DNA of 41,937 bases from an uncultured Oligoflexia bacterium (GTDB taxonomy: Bacteria > Bdellovibrionota > Bacteriovoracia > Bacteriovoracales > Bacteriovoracaceae): positions 1 through 41,937 of the forward strand of contig CATLVU010000008.1 in NCBI GenBank assembly GCA_950061135.1. Reading direction: 5' to 3'. Positions 22,423 through 31,367 of this stretch are shown piece by piece (positions within the stretch are counted from its first letter, which is position 1; every line of letters starts with the position of its first letter). The notes below the pieces were generated by a model, which saw nothing but the letters and a program-made list of their open reading frames with translations, did not search any database and had not been told where the DNA came from. The position numbers and the translations under genes are program-made.

Positions 22423-25400
22423 TACATATTCCTTCTGTATCTTCCACCAACTTCATACAGTAAAGAAGTTATTTGTCCTAAACTGCAATACTGAACTGTC
22501 TCTAAAAGTTGTTCAAAAATATTTCCATTGGCGAGAGCTACTTCTCTTAGTTTTTGAAGTTGAATAGCGCCTTCATTTTCGCCTTTTGATTGAAAGTTTC
22601 TGAGTCTTGTAATTTGATCTTCCTTTTCATCCTTGCTCGCACGAGTGAGATCAATTGATTGTGTTAATTGATCATCAACATTATCTGCAATATAAGTATT
22701 AACTCCAATTATAGGCAACTCACCAGAGTCTTTTAAGGACTCGTAATACAAAGATTCTTCTTGGATTTTAGATCGCTGATACATCCCTTCCATTGCTCCC
22801 AAAACTCCTCCTTTGGCAGAGATACTTTCAAGCTCTTGTAAAACTGCTTCTTCAACAATATCTGCAAGCTCATCAACAATAAAAGATCCTTGCAGTGGAT
22901 TATCCGTTTTATTCAATCCGAATTCTCTATTAATAATCATCTGTATTGCCATCGCTCTTCTAACAGATTCTTCTGTAGGTGTTGTAATTGCCTCATCGTA
23001 AGCATTAGTATGCAAGGAATTACAATTATCACTCAATGCTAAGAAAGCCTGTAATGTTGTTCTGATGTCATTAAAGTCAATTTCTTGAGCATGCAATGAA
23101 CGCCCTGAAGTTTGAATATGATATTTAAGCTTCTGAGCCTTGTCAGATGCACCATAGCGATCTCTTAAGGTTACTGCCCAAATTTTTCTGGCAACTCTTC
23201 CAATAACTGTATACTCAGGGTCAAGGCCATTACTAAAAAAGAATGAAAGATTTTCTGCAAATTCATCAATTTTTAAACCACGACTCAGATAATACTCAAT
23301 ATATGTAAAACCGTTTGCTAATGTAAAAGCTAATTGAGTTATTGGATTCGCTCCAGCTTCTGCTATATGGTAACCACTAATTGATACTGCATAATAATTT
23401 TTTACTTTGTTGTGACTAAAAAACTCTTGTACATCACCCATTAGTTTCAAAGCAAAATCTAAAGAAAAAATACATGTATTCTGTGCTTGATCTTCTTTTA
23501 AGATATCTGCCTGAACAGTACCTCGTACTTGCTGCATAATCTCTATACGTTTTGCTTTATCTTGTTTTTCAGTCTCTGATAATTTTTGGTTTATGGCCGC
23601 ATTCATATACATCGCTAAAAGAATTGGCGCCGGGCCATTGATTGTCATCGACACTGATGTCGTTGGTGCCGTCAGATCAAAACCAGCAAAAAGGTCTTCC
23701 ATATCCTTTAAAGTTGCGATTGATACACCTGACTCTCCCACCTTTCCATAAATATCTGGACGATGGTCAGGATCTTCTCCGTATAATGTTACAGAATCAA
23801 ATGCTGTTGACAGTCTTTTTGCTGTATCATTCGCTGATAGGTAGTGAAATCTTTTATTGGTTCTATTGGGACCGCCTTCACCAGCAAACATTCTTTTAGG
23901 CTCTTCATCTTTTCTTTTAAAAGGAAAAATTCCAGCGACATATGGAAACTTACCTGGAAGATTTTCTTTTCTGATATATGTATACAGCAGGTCTTTGTTA
24001 TCATAGCGAGGAAAGCCTACTCTTGAAATATTCATTCCTGACAACGATTTATATTTTGACTCAACTCTTAGCTCTTTACTTCTTATTGAAAACTTAAATT
24101 CTCCTGACTCTAGCTGCTTTCGATCTTCAATGAAATCATCGATTGAATCAAAAATATTGTTATCAATCTTACTTTTACACTCTTCGAGCTTGTTCATCAC
24201 TTCATTATTATTGATAAGTTTAGATACTTTTTCTAATGCATCAAACTCTTCCAGCTTTTTAGCATTAGTTTTTGTTTCTTGATTATAACCTCTAACTGTA
24301 TCTGCAATTGCTGATAAGTAGTTGATACGACTTGCAGGGATAATTGCTGTACTTTTTGGAGAAATTTTTGCACGCTCTAAAGCTTCAAGCGTTTCAGTAA
24401 ATTCAAAGTCAAACTTTTTACAAAGATCAAAAAATAAACCATTAACTCCAATGTCGTTAAACTTAGATGCCATCGTTCCATAAACTGGTAATTCTTCATC
24501 TGTTGGACTACCTGGATGATTTGCAAATAATTTTCTATCTCTTCTATACTGCTTTCTAATATCTCTTAGCGCATCTTCACTTCGTGGTTTTTCAAATTTA
24601 TTTAAAACAATAAAGTCTGCAACCTCTAACATTTCAATTTTTTCAAGTTGAGTTTGGGCCCCATACTCTGAAGTCATAACATACATACATGTATCTGCAA
24701 TTTTAGTTATTTCATCTGATGCCTGGCCGATCCCCGAAGTCTCTACGATGATCAAGTCAAAATCTTGAGAGCCAAGAAACTTAACGACTTTGCTAATCTG
24801 AGGACTTAATTCTGTATTTGAATCTCTTGTTGCCAGTGATCTTATAAAAATATTCTGATAAATAGCAGAGCCCAGTCTAATCCTATCCCCAAGCAAAGCT
24901 CCTTGGGTTTTCTTCTTTGTCGGATCAACACTTACTAAGGCAATTTTTTTATTTTTATAATAGCGATGAAACCTTAATAGAAGCTCATCAATTAATGATG
25001 ACTTTCCTGCTCCACCAGTTCCGGTAATACCAAGGATGGGAGTGCTAGAATTTTCATTCACTGTAAATGGATATTCTTTTTTATCTTCTATATACGTTAT
25101 AACTTTTGAAAGTTCATTGATGCTTAATTTTTTATTAGAAAAAGAACCAAAATCTACAGAGTCTATTGTGCTAGTATCTGATTTTTGAATCATATCATCA
25201 ATAATGCCTTCAAGGCCTAGCTTCATCCCATCTTGAGGATGATAGATTTTAGTGATTCCATATTCTTCTAGCTCCTTGATTTCTGGAGGAGTAATAACAC
25301 CACCGCCTCCGCCAAAGATTTTAATATGATCTGCATTTTTTTCAGAGAGTAAATCTTTGATGTATTTAAAATATTCGGTGTGTCCACCTTGATACGAACT

Positions 25401-25592
25401 TAAAGCAATAGCGTTAGCATCTTCAGAAATTGCCGCCTCTACAACTTCTGCTGCAGAACGATTATGCCCTAGGTGAATTACCTCAACTCCTTTTGATTGC
25501 AAAAGTCGTCTCATTATATTTATTGATACATCATGGCCATCAAACAAACTGGCAGCGGTTACAAATCTTAGTTTATTTTTGCTTGTTGTCAT
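22422..25592 (-). CDS. icmF: Fused isobutyryl-CoA mutase IcmF (B12 domain, G-protein chaperone, mutase)
   Basis: Adenosylcobalamin-dependent mutase interconverting isobutyryl-CoA and n-butyryl-CoA, with its repair G-protein built in. The 1056 residues are, in order: a B12-binding domain (1-~135, LFDGHD with axial ligand His20, GGGGVI loop); a MeaI-type GTPase (~185-410; P-loop GTGGAGKS at 191-198, VETSGIG, NKFEKPRSED); a linker; and the mutase barrel (~520-1056; MFAGEGGPNRTNKRFHYLS and GTVQADILKEDQAQNTCIFS). Where methylmalonyl-CoA mutase has Arg in VRNTYIF, this protein has Gln704, as in isobutyryl-type enzymes. GAGG near the ATG can pair with CCTCA in the leader (25598-25602 with 25613-25617). 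Likely used in branched-chain amino acid or fatty acid metabolism. Confidence 0.95.
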   Translation of the reverse strand: MTTSKNKLRFVTAASLFDGHDVSINIMRRLLQSKGVEVIHLGHNRSAAEVVEAAISEDANAIALSSYQGGHTEYFKYIKDLLSEKNADHIKIFGGGGGVITPPEIKELEEYGITKIYHPQDGMKLGLEGIIDDMIQKSDTSTIDSVDFGSFSNKKLSINELSKVITYIEDKKEYPFTVNENSSTPILGITGTGGAGKSSLIDELLLRFHRYYKNKKIALVSVDPTKKKTQGALLGDRIRLGSAIYQNIFIRSLATRDSNTELSPQISKVVKFLGSQDFDLIIVETSGIGQASDEITKIADTCMYVMTSEYGAQTQLEKIEMLEVADFIVLNKFEKPRSEDALRDIRKQYRRDRKLFANHPGSPTDEELPVYGTMASKFNDIGVNGLFFDLCKKFDFEFTETLEALERAKISPKSTAIIPASRINYLSAIADTVRGYNQETKTNAKKLEEFDALEKVSKLINNNEVMNKLEECKSKIDNNIFDSIDDFIEDRKQLESGEFKFSIRSKELRVESKYKSLSGMNISRVGFPRYDNKDLLYTYIRKENLPGKFPYVAGIFPFKRKDEEPKRMFAGEGGPNRTNKRFHYLSANDTAKRLSTAFDSVTLYGEDPDHRPDIYGKVGESGVSIATLKDMEDLFAGFDLTAPTTSVSMTINGPAPILLAMYMNAAINQKLSETEKQDKAKRIEIMQQVRGTVQADILKEDQAQNTCIFSLDFALKLMGDVQEFFSHNKVKNYYAVSISGYHIAEAGANPITQLAFTLANGFTYIEYYLSRGLKIDEFAENLSFFFSNGLDPEYTVIGRVARKIWAVTLRDRYGASDKAQKLKYHIQTSGRSLHAQEIDFNDIRTTLQAFLALSDNCNSLHTNAYDEAITTPTEESVRRAMAIQMIINREFGLNKTDNPLQGSFIVDELADIVEEAVLQELESISAKGGVLGAMEGMYQRSKIQEESLYYESLKDSGELPIIGVNTYIADNVDDQLTQSIDLTRASKDEKEDQITRLRNFQSKGENEGAIQLQKLREVALANGNIFEQLLETVQYCSLGQITSLLYEVGGRYRRNM

Positions 25593-25635
25593 TGAATCCT
25601 CACTTTAATTTTTGAGGTATCTTAGTACAAGTTTT

Positions 25636-26331
25636 CTAAGATTTCGAATTATCTTTATTACTGCAATGCCTCCACAATAGCATGACACCTAAAGGTATTA
25701 ATAAAAGACTTATGTATTGTGATGTCGACAGTCCAAAGTATATTCCTCTAATGGTATCTGCTCGTAAGAACTCTATCAAAAACCTAAAAACTCCATAAAT
25801 AATCAAATACAGAGGTAAAACTTTTAAAATTGAAGTTTTAAATCTTAAAAATGAATACAAAATTATCAATAATACCATTTCATATAGCTGTGTAGGATGA
25901 TGTGATATTCCTGGCAAATCACAGGCCCTGCCAAAGCAACAACCTGTTAGAAAGCAGCCCAATCTTCCAATGATATGGCCCTTAATCACCGCAAGAATAC
26001 TTATTGAAACTAATAACCAACTTCTATCTTTTCTAGCTAACTGCAAATAAATAAATTGAGTCAGCATTAGTCCTATTAACCCTCCATAAAATACAAATCC
26101 TCCACCGAATAAAAATGAAAAGTTTAATATTTCTGTGAGTGCTAAAGGGCCGGATAGTAAATAAAGAATTTTTGCTCCCAACCATGTACCTAAAACTGAT
26201 GAAACAATAAATGAGAGAGAGGCTTTTACTTTATATTGTTTTTGTAGTCTTAAAAATTCAGCGATAGACACAGCAAGAGCGATTCCCAACATCAATGGAT
26301 ATGTATAAATTTCGAATCCAAAAAATTCTAT
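25636..26331 (-). CDS. lgt: Prolipoprotein diacylglyceryl transferase (Lgt) family protein, unusual start
   Basis: Membrane enzyme that attaches diacylglycerol to lipobox cysteines. Family marks are GHIIGRLGCFLTGCCFG, HHPTQLYEM, and IIYGVFRFLIEFLRADT, with about seven hydrophobic helices. It is short (about 231 residues). The N-terminal region FFGFEIYTYPLMLGIA matches the Lgt opening (Tyr before G/P-L-M), but no ATG, GTG or TTG precedes it; the first TTG (26295) would remove that Tyr, which corresponds to an important residue in E. coli Lgt. ATA at 26331 (overlapping the lspA TAG) or ATT at 26310 (GGA six bases upstream) are the candidate starts. The exact start is unresolved; a second, standard Lgt elsewhere is possible. 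Confidence 0.8.
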   Translation of the reverse strand: MEFFGFEIYTYPLMLGIALAVSIAEFLRLQKQYKVKASLSFIVSSVLGTWLGAKILYLLSGPLALTEILNFSFLFGGGFVFYGGLIGLMLTQFIYLQLARKDRSWLLVSISILAVIKGHIIGRLGCFLTGCCFGRACDLPGISHHPTQLYEMVLLIILYSFLRFKTSILKVLPLYLIIYGVFRFLIEFLRADTIRGIYFGLSTSQYISLLLIPLGVMLLWRHCSNKDNSKS

Positions 26332-26873
26332 GACTGGGAGGAAACCTCTGATGAGTTCTTTCCTTTTTTAAGTTGTATAAAATAATCTAAAATGATTAAT
26401 GCTGCCGCCACTGATATTGCAGAATCAGCAACGTTAAAAGTCGCAAAATGATAAGTTCGATGATAAAAATCAAAAAAATCTACAACATAATCAAGTCGAA
26501 AACGATCAATTAGATTACCAATCGCCCCTCCTAAAATTAATGTATAAGCTGTCGCTAATAATTTATTTTGTTTTAAAGAAGTTATCAACAAATATACCAA
26601 CCAAACACATGCCAAGACCGGAATTCCTCTAAATAAGATATATCTTACCTCATCAGCAAAATTCCCACCAAACCCAAATGCCACCCCAGGGTTTCGTACA
26701 TAGGTGAAATTAAAAAAGCCTTTAATCACATTATAACTCTCTCCTAGATAGAAGTTATTCATGACATATATCTTGCTTACTTGATCGATTAAAACAATGA
26801 GAAAAACAAAAAAGAAACTTAGTGCTATTTCTTTTTTTGATTCATTAATAATAGTCTTTAGGGTTGATTTCAT
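26328..26873 (-). CDS. lspA: Lipoprotein signal peptidase (signal peptidase II)
   Basis: Aspartic protease in the inner membrane that cuts the signal from diacylglyceryl-modified prolipoproteins. Four hydrophobic helices are present. Motifs are IDQVSKIYV, FNFTYVRNPGVAFGF, GGAIGNLIDRFRLDYVVDFFDFY and FATFNVADSAISVAAALI; the catalytic Asp pair is that of VVDF (residue 132) and VADS (150), counting from ATG at 26873. A TTG nine bases upstream is an alternative start. The gene begins inside the end of the response-regulator gene (about 29-38 bases overlap) and is followed by the lgt-like gene, so both lipoprotein-processing steps belong to one transcription unit with a two-component system. Confidence 0.95.
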   Translation of the reverse strand: MKSTLKTIINESKKEIALSFFFVFLIVLIDQVSKIYVMNNFYLGESYNVIKGFFNFTYVRNPGVAFGFGGNFADEVRYILFRGIPVLACVWLVYLLITSLKQNKLLATAYTLILGGAIGNLIDRFRLDYVVDFFDFYHRTYHFATFNVADSAISVAAALIILDYFIQLKKGKNSSEVSSQS

Positions 26874-28332
26874 ATTTTTCAATTTTTCTTAATAATGTTT
26901 TCTTAGGAATATTTGCATTTAAAGCTGTTTGATTAATTTTACCTTTATTCAGCTTTAGTGCTTGAACAATAAACTCATTTTCAAACTGGTCTTTTGCCTG
27001 TTGAAAATCTAATTTTACTTCCCCATTCTCTTGAGTTGCAAAAGTAAACTGATAGTCTCCTTGAACACTTGAACCGGCTTCTTTAAGAACGGAGTTTTGA
27101 ATTTCTTTATAGTCAATAATAGCATCTTCTCTTTCTTGAGTCGCTGCTTGCTCATCTTCATTTTTTACTTTAGCAGGAAGAGCTGACAAGGTTAGCTCAT
27201 CACTAGACTCCATAATAAAACAATGCTCAATAGTATTTCTTAGCTCTCTAATATTACCAGGCCATGAATATTTACATAAAGCATCCATTGCCTCATCGCT
27301 CATTTTCTTAACTTCAAGCCCATGAATATTATTAAAATAATTAATATAATAATTAACTAAGTGAGGTACATCAGAGGATCTTTCTCTTAGAGGAGGCAGG
27401 TATACAGGAAGTACGTTTAGACGATAAAATAAATCTTCTCTAAACTCTCCTGTTTTAATCATATCTTCAAAAGGCTTATGTGAAGCTGCGATTATTCTAA
27501 CATCAACAGAAACCTCTCTGTTTGAGCCTACTGGAGTAAACTTCTTCTCTTGCAATACTCTTAAAAGTTTTACTTGCATTTGCGCGGATATATCTCCAAT
27601 TTCATCTAAAAATAATGTTCCACCATCCGCGTATTGAAACTTTCCAATCTTTCTAGCATCAGCACCTGTAAAGGCTCCTTTTTCATGACCAAACAGTTCC
27701 GATTCAATTAGATTTTCTGTGATTGCCCCACAGTTTACAGCAACAAACTTATTGTCTTTTCTAGGGCCATTATAATGAATTGCCTTTGCTACTAATTCTT
27801 TACCTGTCCCTGATTCACCTCTGATTAAAACTGGAGTGTTAACCTGAGCAAGTTTACTAATAACATTAAAAACCTTTTGCATTGAATTGGATTCACCAAC
27901 AAATTTATCGTCACTTCCATCATCTCCAAGAGATAAAGTTGGTGCAGAAAATGCTGTCGTTTCAACCATCGAACGCGCCTTTAGAGCACGTTTTATAAGG
28001 GCCACTAAATTATCAGAACTAATTGGCTTTTCGAGATAATTGTATGCCCCTTCTTTTACCGCCTTTACCGCATCGGTAACATTTGAATAGGCAGTCAAAA
28101 TAATAACGATAATAGATGAGTCATGTTTTTTAATCTCAGTTAGGGCCTGCATCCCATCCATCTCTGGCATGTTTACATCCATAACAACGAGATCATACTT
28201 ATCACGATAAACCGCGGCTACAGCCTCTTTCCCATTATCAGCAACACTCACTTGAAAATGATGGTACTCTAGTGCCTGCTTAACTGACTCTTGTAAAACC
28301 TTATCATCATCAACAACTAAAACCTTATGCAT
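26845..28332 (-). CDS. NtrC-family sigma-54-dependent response regulator
   Basis: A 495-residue transcription activator: receiver domain (1-~120; acidic pocket DDD at 8-10, phospho-acceptor Asp52 in VVMDVNMPEMDG, Lys102), AAA+ domain (~143-375; Walker A GESGTGKE at 172-179, GAFTGA at 219-224 for contacting sigma-54, GGTLFLDEIGD Walker B), and a Fis-type helix-turn-helix near the C-terminus (KINQTALNANIPKKTLLRKI). Between the last two is a ~70-residue spacer. It is encoded nine bases after the CHASE2 histidine kinase, its likely partner. Targets are unknown; no sigma-54 promoter was found in the window to link it with a gene. Confidence 0.93.
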   Translation of the reverse strand: MHKVLVVDDDKVLQESVKQALEYHHFQVSVADNGKEAVAAVYRDKYDLVVMDVNMPEMDGMQALTEIKKHDSSIIVIILTAYSNVTDAVKAVKEGAYNYLEKPISSDNLVALIKRALKARSMVETTAFSAPTLSLGDDGSDDKFVGESNSMQKVFNVISKLAQVNTPVLIRGESGTGKELVAKAIHYNGPRKDNKFVAVNCGAITENLIESELFGHEKGAFTGADARKIGKFQYADGGTLFLDEIGDISAQMQVKLLRVLQEKKFTPVGSNREVSVDVRIIAASHKPFEDMIKTGEFREDLFYRLNVLPVYLPPLRERSSDVPHLVNYYINYFNNIHGLEVKKMSDEAMDALCKYSWPGNIRELRNTIEHCFIMESSDELTLSALPAKVKNEDEQAATQEREDAIIDYKEIQNSVLKEAGSSVQGDYQFTFATQENGEVKLDFQQAKDQFENEFIVQALKLNKGKINQTALNANIPKKTLLRKIEKYEINPKDYY

Positions 28333-28341
28333 GGCATATCC

Positions 28342-30228
28342 TTATTCATTTTTTAATTTTATAGTAAATTTTGTTCCTTCACCGAAGCGAGAGTCTACCG
28401 AAATCTCACCTTTGTGTAGTTCAATAAAATATTTTACCAAATAAAGACCTAGCCCAGAACCTTTTATTTGGTGATTCTCATCATTTTTTACCCGATAAAA
28501 CTTCTCAAAAATATTTTCAAGGTCTTCGGCTTTTATTCCCTTACCATTATCAGAAACTTCAACATAAACCCATTGCTCATCATCCCATGTTTTAATTTCA
28601 ATTTTCTTGCCCTGACCTGCATATTTTATTGAGTTACCAACAATATTTGAGAAAACTCTGTTAATAAGTGTTACGTCTATTTGAATTGGATATAAAGGAC
28701 CCAGTTCGAGCTCTATCTCCATTTCTTTTTCAGTCGCCTCATACTTAAATGCTTTTTCAATATTTTCCAAAATGGGATTAATGTCTTTATTCTCAATTTT
28801 TAGAGCTAATTCTTGAGATTCAATTTTAGTTAAGTCCAATATTGAAGATATAAAATTATTTAACTCTTTAGTTGCCTCAATGATATTTGTTAACAATGTA
28901 TTTTGATTTTCAGTATTCGGATACTGAACTTTTAAAATATCTGCAATTCCTGCAATCTTGGCCACTGGTGTTTTTAGATCATGGCTCATTAATGATATAA
29001 AGTTCTGCTTTAGACGATCTACTTTTTTTAAAGCTTTTGTTTCTTCTTGGAATGCATATCTTGTCTGATACTCTCCGATTGCTCTGAATGGTACCCAAAT
29101 ATAATAAACAACAAATATACTTAAAATTATATGAGAAATTTTAAACCACACACCAAACAAACTAAATGAAGTATAGGCAAGCAGGAACATACTCAGCATT
29201 AAAGCAATTGTTATAATTAAACCCTTAGCCGGCTGAACCTTAGAAATAATAAAGGATAACAAGAACGCAATAAACACGGCCATAATATCCGTTACCCAAT
29301 CATTAACTTCAATAACAGTATTTCGCTCAACAAGAGCATCAATAATTTGCCCATGTATATTTATCTTTGGTGAGCGAATATTTTCCTTGGTGTATGGGGT
29401 GAATGAAAAATCATCAGGGTTAGACAAATACTGAGAGCCGACCAGGATGATTTTATTCTGAAAAAAATCTTTAGGGTAGTTACCAACAACTACTCGATGA
29501 AAAGGAATATGCTTAAAAGTTTTTCTTCCAATTGGGTTACTGGAATATTTAAATAAGGCAAAGGTGGCATCTGATTCTCTATCATAATAAGATCCCTTAT
29601 AGGCCTTACTATTAGTTTGCTCTCGATTCTTTTGTTTTAAAACTTCCTTGGTCATCCAAAGATGAAAAGAGTCTTCTCCTGATATATTTAAGATTACTCT
29701 TCTAGTAACTCCATCTCTGGCAAAGGCATTACCATCTTTATTGATTAGCGCTAATGAGTAACCTAATGATTTTAGTTCATCAGGAGGAATTTGTTCTCCC
29801 CATAAGTCTTTGCTTGTACCAATTCTAAAGATACCACCTTCATCTTTAAACTCTTCAAGTAGCCCTTTAAACCGCTTGATAAACCTTCTATCTTTAACTG
29901 AATCTGGATCGAGAAAAGGTACTAAATACCCGAGTGCAGATGGTTTTTCTTTTAATACTTTCTCTAAAAATCTATTGTGAGTTGCATAGGTATAAGGAAA
30001 TAATTCTCCAAGAAATTGATCACTCTCTTCATCCATCGTAACAACTACTACTTCTTCTGAGGCTTTAGTTGTTAAGTCTGTTCTGACCCAAAGATCATAG
30101 AATATTGCATCTAATGTATGAAATGAGTATTGAATAAGTATGCAAATAAAGACAAGAGTGAAAAACAGTGGATATAAATTATTATATTCTAATTCTTTTA
30201 TTGCACTAGTAAACTTCTTAAACATCAT
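28342..30228 (-). CDS. CHASE2-domain sensor histidine kinase
   Basis: A 628-residue membrane sensor kinase. One membrane helix (~20-38) leads to a large periplasmic CHASE2 domain (~40-305, with VVVVTMDEESDQFLGELFPYTYATHNRFLEK typical of CHASE2, and ILVGSQYLS...INIHGQIIDALVERNTV before the exit). Three helices follow (~313-380). The kinase core has the H-box SLMSHDLKTP with His416, then N-box NIVGNSIKYA, G1 DNGKGIKAEDL and G2 GSGLGLYLVKYF. The sensed signal is unknown. The ATG overlaps the end of the M48-like gene by four bases, and the response regulator follows. Confidence 0.93.
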   Translation of the reverse strand: MMFKKFTSAIKELEYNNLYPLFFTLVFICILIQYSFHTLDAIFYDLWVRTDLTTKASEEVVVVTMDEESDQFLGELFPYTYATHNRFLEKVLKEKPSALGYLVPFLDPDSVKDRRFIKRFKGLLEEFKDEGGIFRIGTSKDLWGEQIPPDELKSLGYSLALINKDGNAFARDGVTRRVILNISGEDSFHLWMTKEVLKQKNREQTNSKAYKGSYYDRESDATFALFKYSSNPIGRKTFKHIPFHRVVVGNYPKDFFQNKIILVGSQYLSNPDDFSFTPYTKENIRSPKINIHGQIIDALVERNTVIEVNDWVTDIMAVFIAFLLSFIISKVQPAKGLIITIALMLSMFLLAYTSFSLFGVWFKISHIILSIFVVYYIWVPFRAIGEYQTRYAFQEETKALKKVDRLKQNFISLMSHDLKTPVAKIAGIADILKVQYPNTENQNTLLTNIIEATKELNNFISSILDLTKIESQELALKIENKDINPILENIEKAFKYEATEKEMEIELELGPLYPIQIDVTLINRVFSNIVGNSIKYAGQGKKIEIKTWDDEQWVYVEVSDNGKGIKAEDLENIFEKFYRVKNDENHQIKGSGLGLYLVKYFIELHKGEISVDSRFGEGTKFTIKLKNE

Positions 30229-30986
30229 TGTTCCACTTTACGAAATTCAATCGTATCCAATAAAAACCTTTTGAACTGTCTTTCAATAGAATTACTTTTA
30301 GATAAGTGTGCTAATAAATAGCTTTTAAAAGAAAAGGCATCATCTTCTTTTTTAACTCTATAATAAACTTCCTCAGGAAGGTTTAAATCTAATTTCGTGG
30401 CAAACAAAATTTTATAAAAGTATACCATAGGCAAACTCAAGAAATTTACAGCAGCGATAAGACATAAAAAGACATTACTATCTTTCTTTAACAAAAATAG
30501 TTTCTCTGCCGTCTCCCAAGATAATATTTGTAGAAACGTAAGAGCACCTATAGCTTTTAGTGGTACTTGAAACTCTTCTTTAGTGTAGGACTTGACCAAT
30601 TCATTGATGAAGCTTTTGTAATCGCCTCTTTTAATAACTTCATATAGCTCTTTTTCACAAACAAAAATCCATGACTTTTTTTCTTTAACTATGAAGAATT
30701 TTTTAATTTCACCATGATAAAAATAGACTTTGGGCCTTGGGATACCATGTTTAAATGTTATATATTCAATATACTGATACAACTCGTCCATATAAATATA
30801 ACGTGATTCTCTTGCACCTAAGAACCACAACAATACCTTATCGAGGTAAAAATAAATTGCTAATTGAAATAGGCCAATTAAAGCTAAAACGAGCAAAGAA
30901 ACCGAAACAGGTAAAAAAGGAACGACAAATATACTTGGCCAGACGCACCAAGTCACAATGAATAATATTTTTTTAACTTTGACCAT
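30225..30986 (-). CDS. Membrane protein resembling an M48 peptidase without its zinc site
   Basis: A 253-residue protein with two N-terminal membrane helices (~8-27, 28-55) and another pair near 150-200. Residues 60-135 follow the HtpX/M48 pattern: a helix (YIYMDELYQYIEYITFKHGIPRPKVYFY) where M48 proteins have their GIP-x-PkVYv line, strands ending in FVCEKELYEVI, and then FINELVKSY where the family has HExxH. The motif reads NELVK at 128-132: Glu kept, both His lost. It is therefore probably a non-catalytic relative; this is inferred by eye. It is the first gene of the kinase-regulator-lspA-lgt array, so it may modulate the sensor. Confidence 0.5.
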   Translation of the reverse strand: MVKVKKILFIVTWCVWPSIFVVPFLPVSVSLLVLALIGLFQLAIYFYLDKVLLWFLGARESRYIYMDELYQYIEYITFKHGIPRPKVYFYHGEIKKFFIVKEKKSWIFVCEKELYEVIKRGDYKSFINELVKSYTKEEFQVPLKAIGALTFLQILSWETAEKLFLLKKDSNVFLCLIAAVNFLSLPMVYFYKILFATKLDLNLPEEVYYRVKKEDDAFSFKSYLLAHLSKSNSIERQFKRFLLDTIEFRKVEQ

Positions 30987-31052
30987 GATAAATATTTTAG
31001 GTCATTTAATGAATTGTTGACAGTATTAAATTTACAACCATAGTCAAATCTC

Positions 31053-31081
31053 TCGACAAATTTTTGGATACAAGATATAAG
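31053..31081 (+). promoter_or_regulatory. Likely promoter of the BFD/endonuclease IV unit
   Basis: TCGACA (31053-31058), a spacer of exactly 17 bases, then TATAAG (31076-31081), each one base from the sigma-70 consensus, ahead of the gene at 31109. It lies in the divergent gap with the M48-like gene. Confidence 0.5.
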
Positions 31082-31108
31082 TCATCGCGCTGAAACAAAT
31101 ATTGCCAA

Positions 31109-31351
31109 ATGGAGAGGGCCTTGAATCAAGACGAATTAGAGCTATTGGCTGAGGCAAGAGAGCTTTTAGAACCTGCTCAAATAGATCAAGGAGATGAGCT
31201 TATTTGTGAATGTATGTGTGTAAGCCTACAAGATATACGCGAGCACCTACAAGGAAAAGAAGCAACAATTGAAAAAGTAAAAGAACTAAAGCTCGGGGGC
31301 GGATGTTCAAGCTGCTTAAAGAATTTTAAGCAATGGAAACATAAAATTTAA
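31109..31351 (+). CDS. BFD/NifU-like [2Fe-2S] protein
   Basis: An 80-residue protein whose C-terminal ~50 residues are a BFD-like [2Fe-2S] fold: ICECMCVSLQDIREHL gives three cysteines in CxCxC, and LGGGCSSCLKNF gives the CxxC pair, with the spacing of bacterioferritin-associated ferredoxins and the NifU central domain. Four of the five cysteines would bind the cluster. Residues 1-32 form a helical extension (NQDELELLAEARELLEP). The start is ambiguous: ATG at 31109 has no ribosome site, while TTG at 31121 has GGAGAGG three bases upstream. It lies 16 bases ahead of the endonuclease IV-like gene, so electron transfer or redox sensing for that enzyme is conceivable. Confidence 0.8.
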   Translation: MERALNQDELELLAEARELLEPAQIDQGDELICECMCVSLQDIREHLQGKEATIEKVKELKLGGGCSSCLKNFKQWKHKI

Positions 31352-31367
31352 ACTGGGGAGATCATTT

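Noticed and set aside
24600-25592. Cobalamin riboswitch controlling icmF/pduO
   Set aside because: Only 43 bases separate icmF from lgt, too few for a B12 riboswitch, and no B12-box sequence was recognised.
25636-26295. Lgt-like protein started at TTG 26295
   Set aside because: It is the first conventional start but would remove the Tyr-containing N-terminal motif that is clearly encoded upstream in the same frame. Kept as an alternative only.
31016-31046. TTGACA near 31017 as the -35 of the BFD gene
   Set aside because: No acceptable -10 lies 16-18 bases downstream; the TCGACA/TATAAG pair at 31053-31081 is better spaced and closer to the gene.
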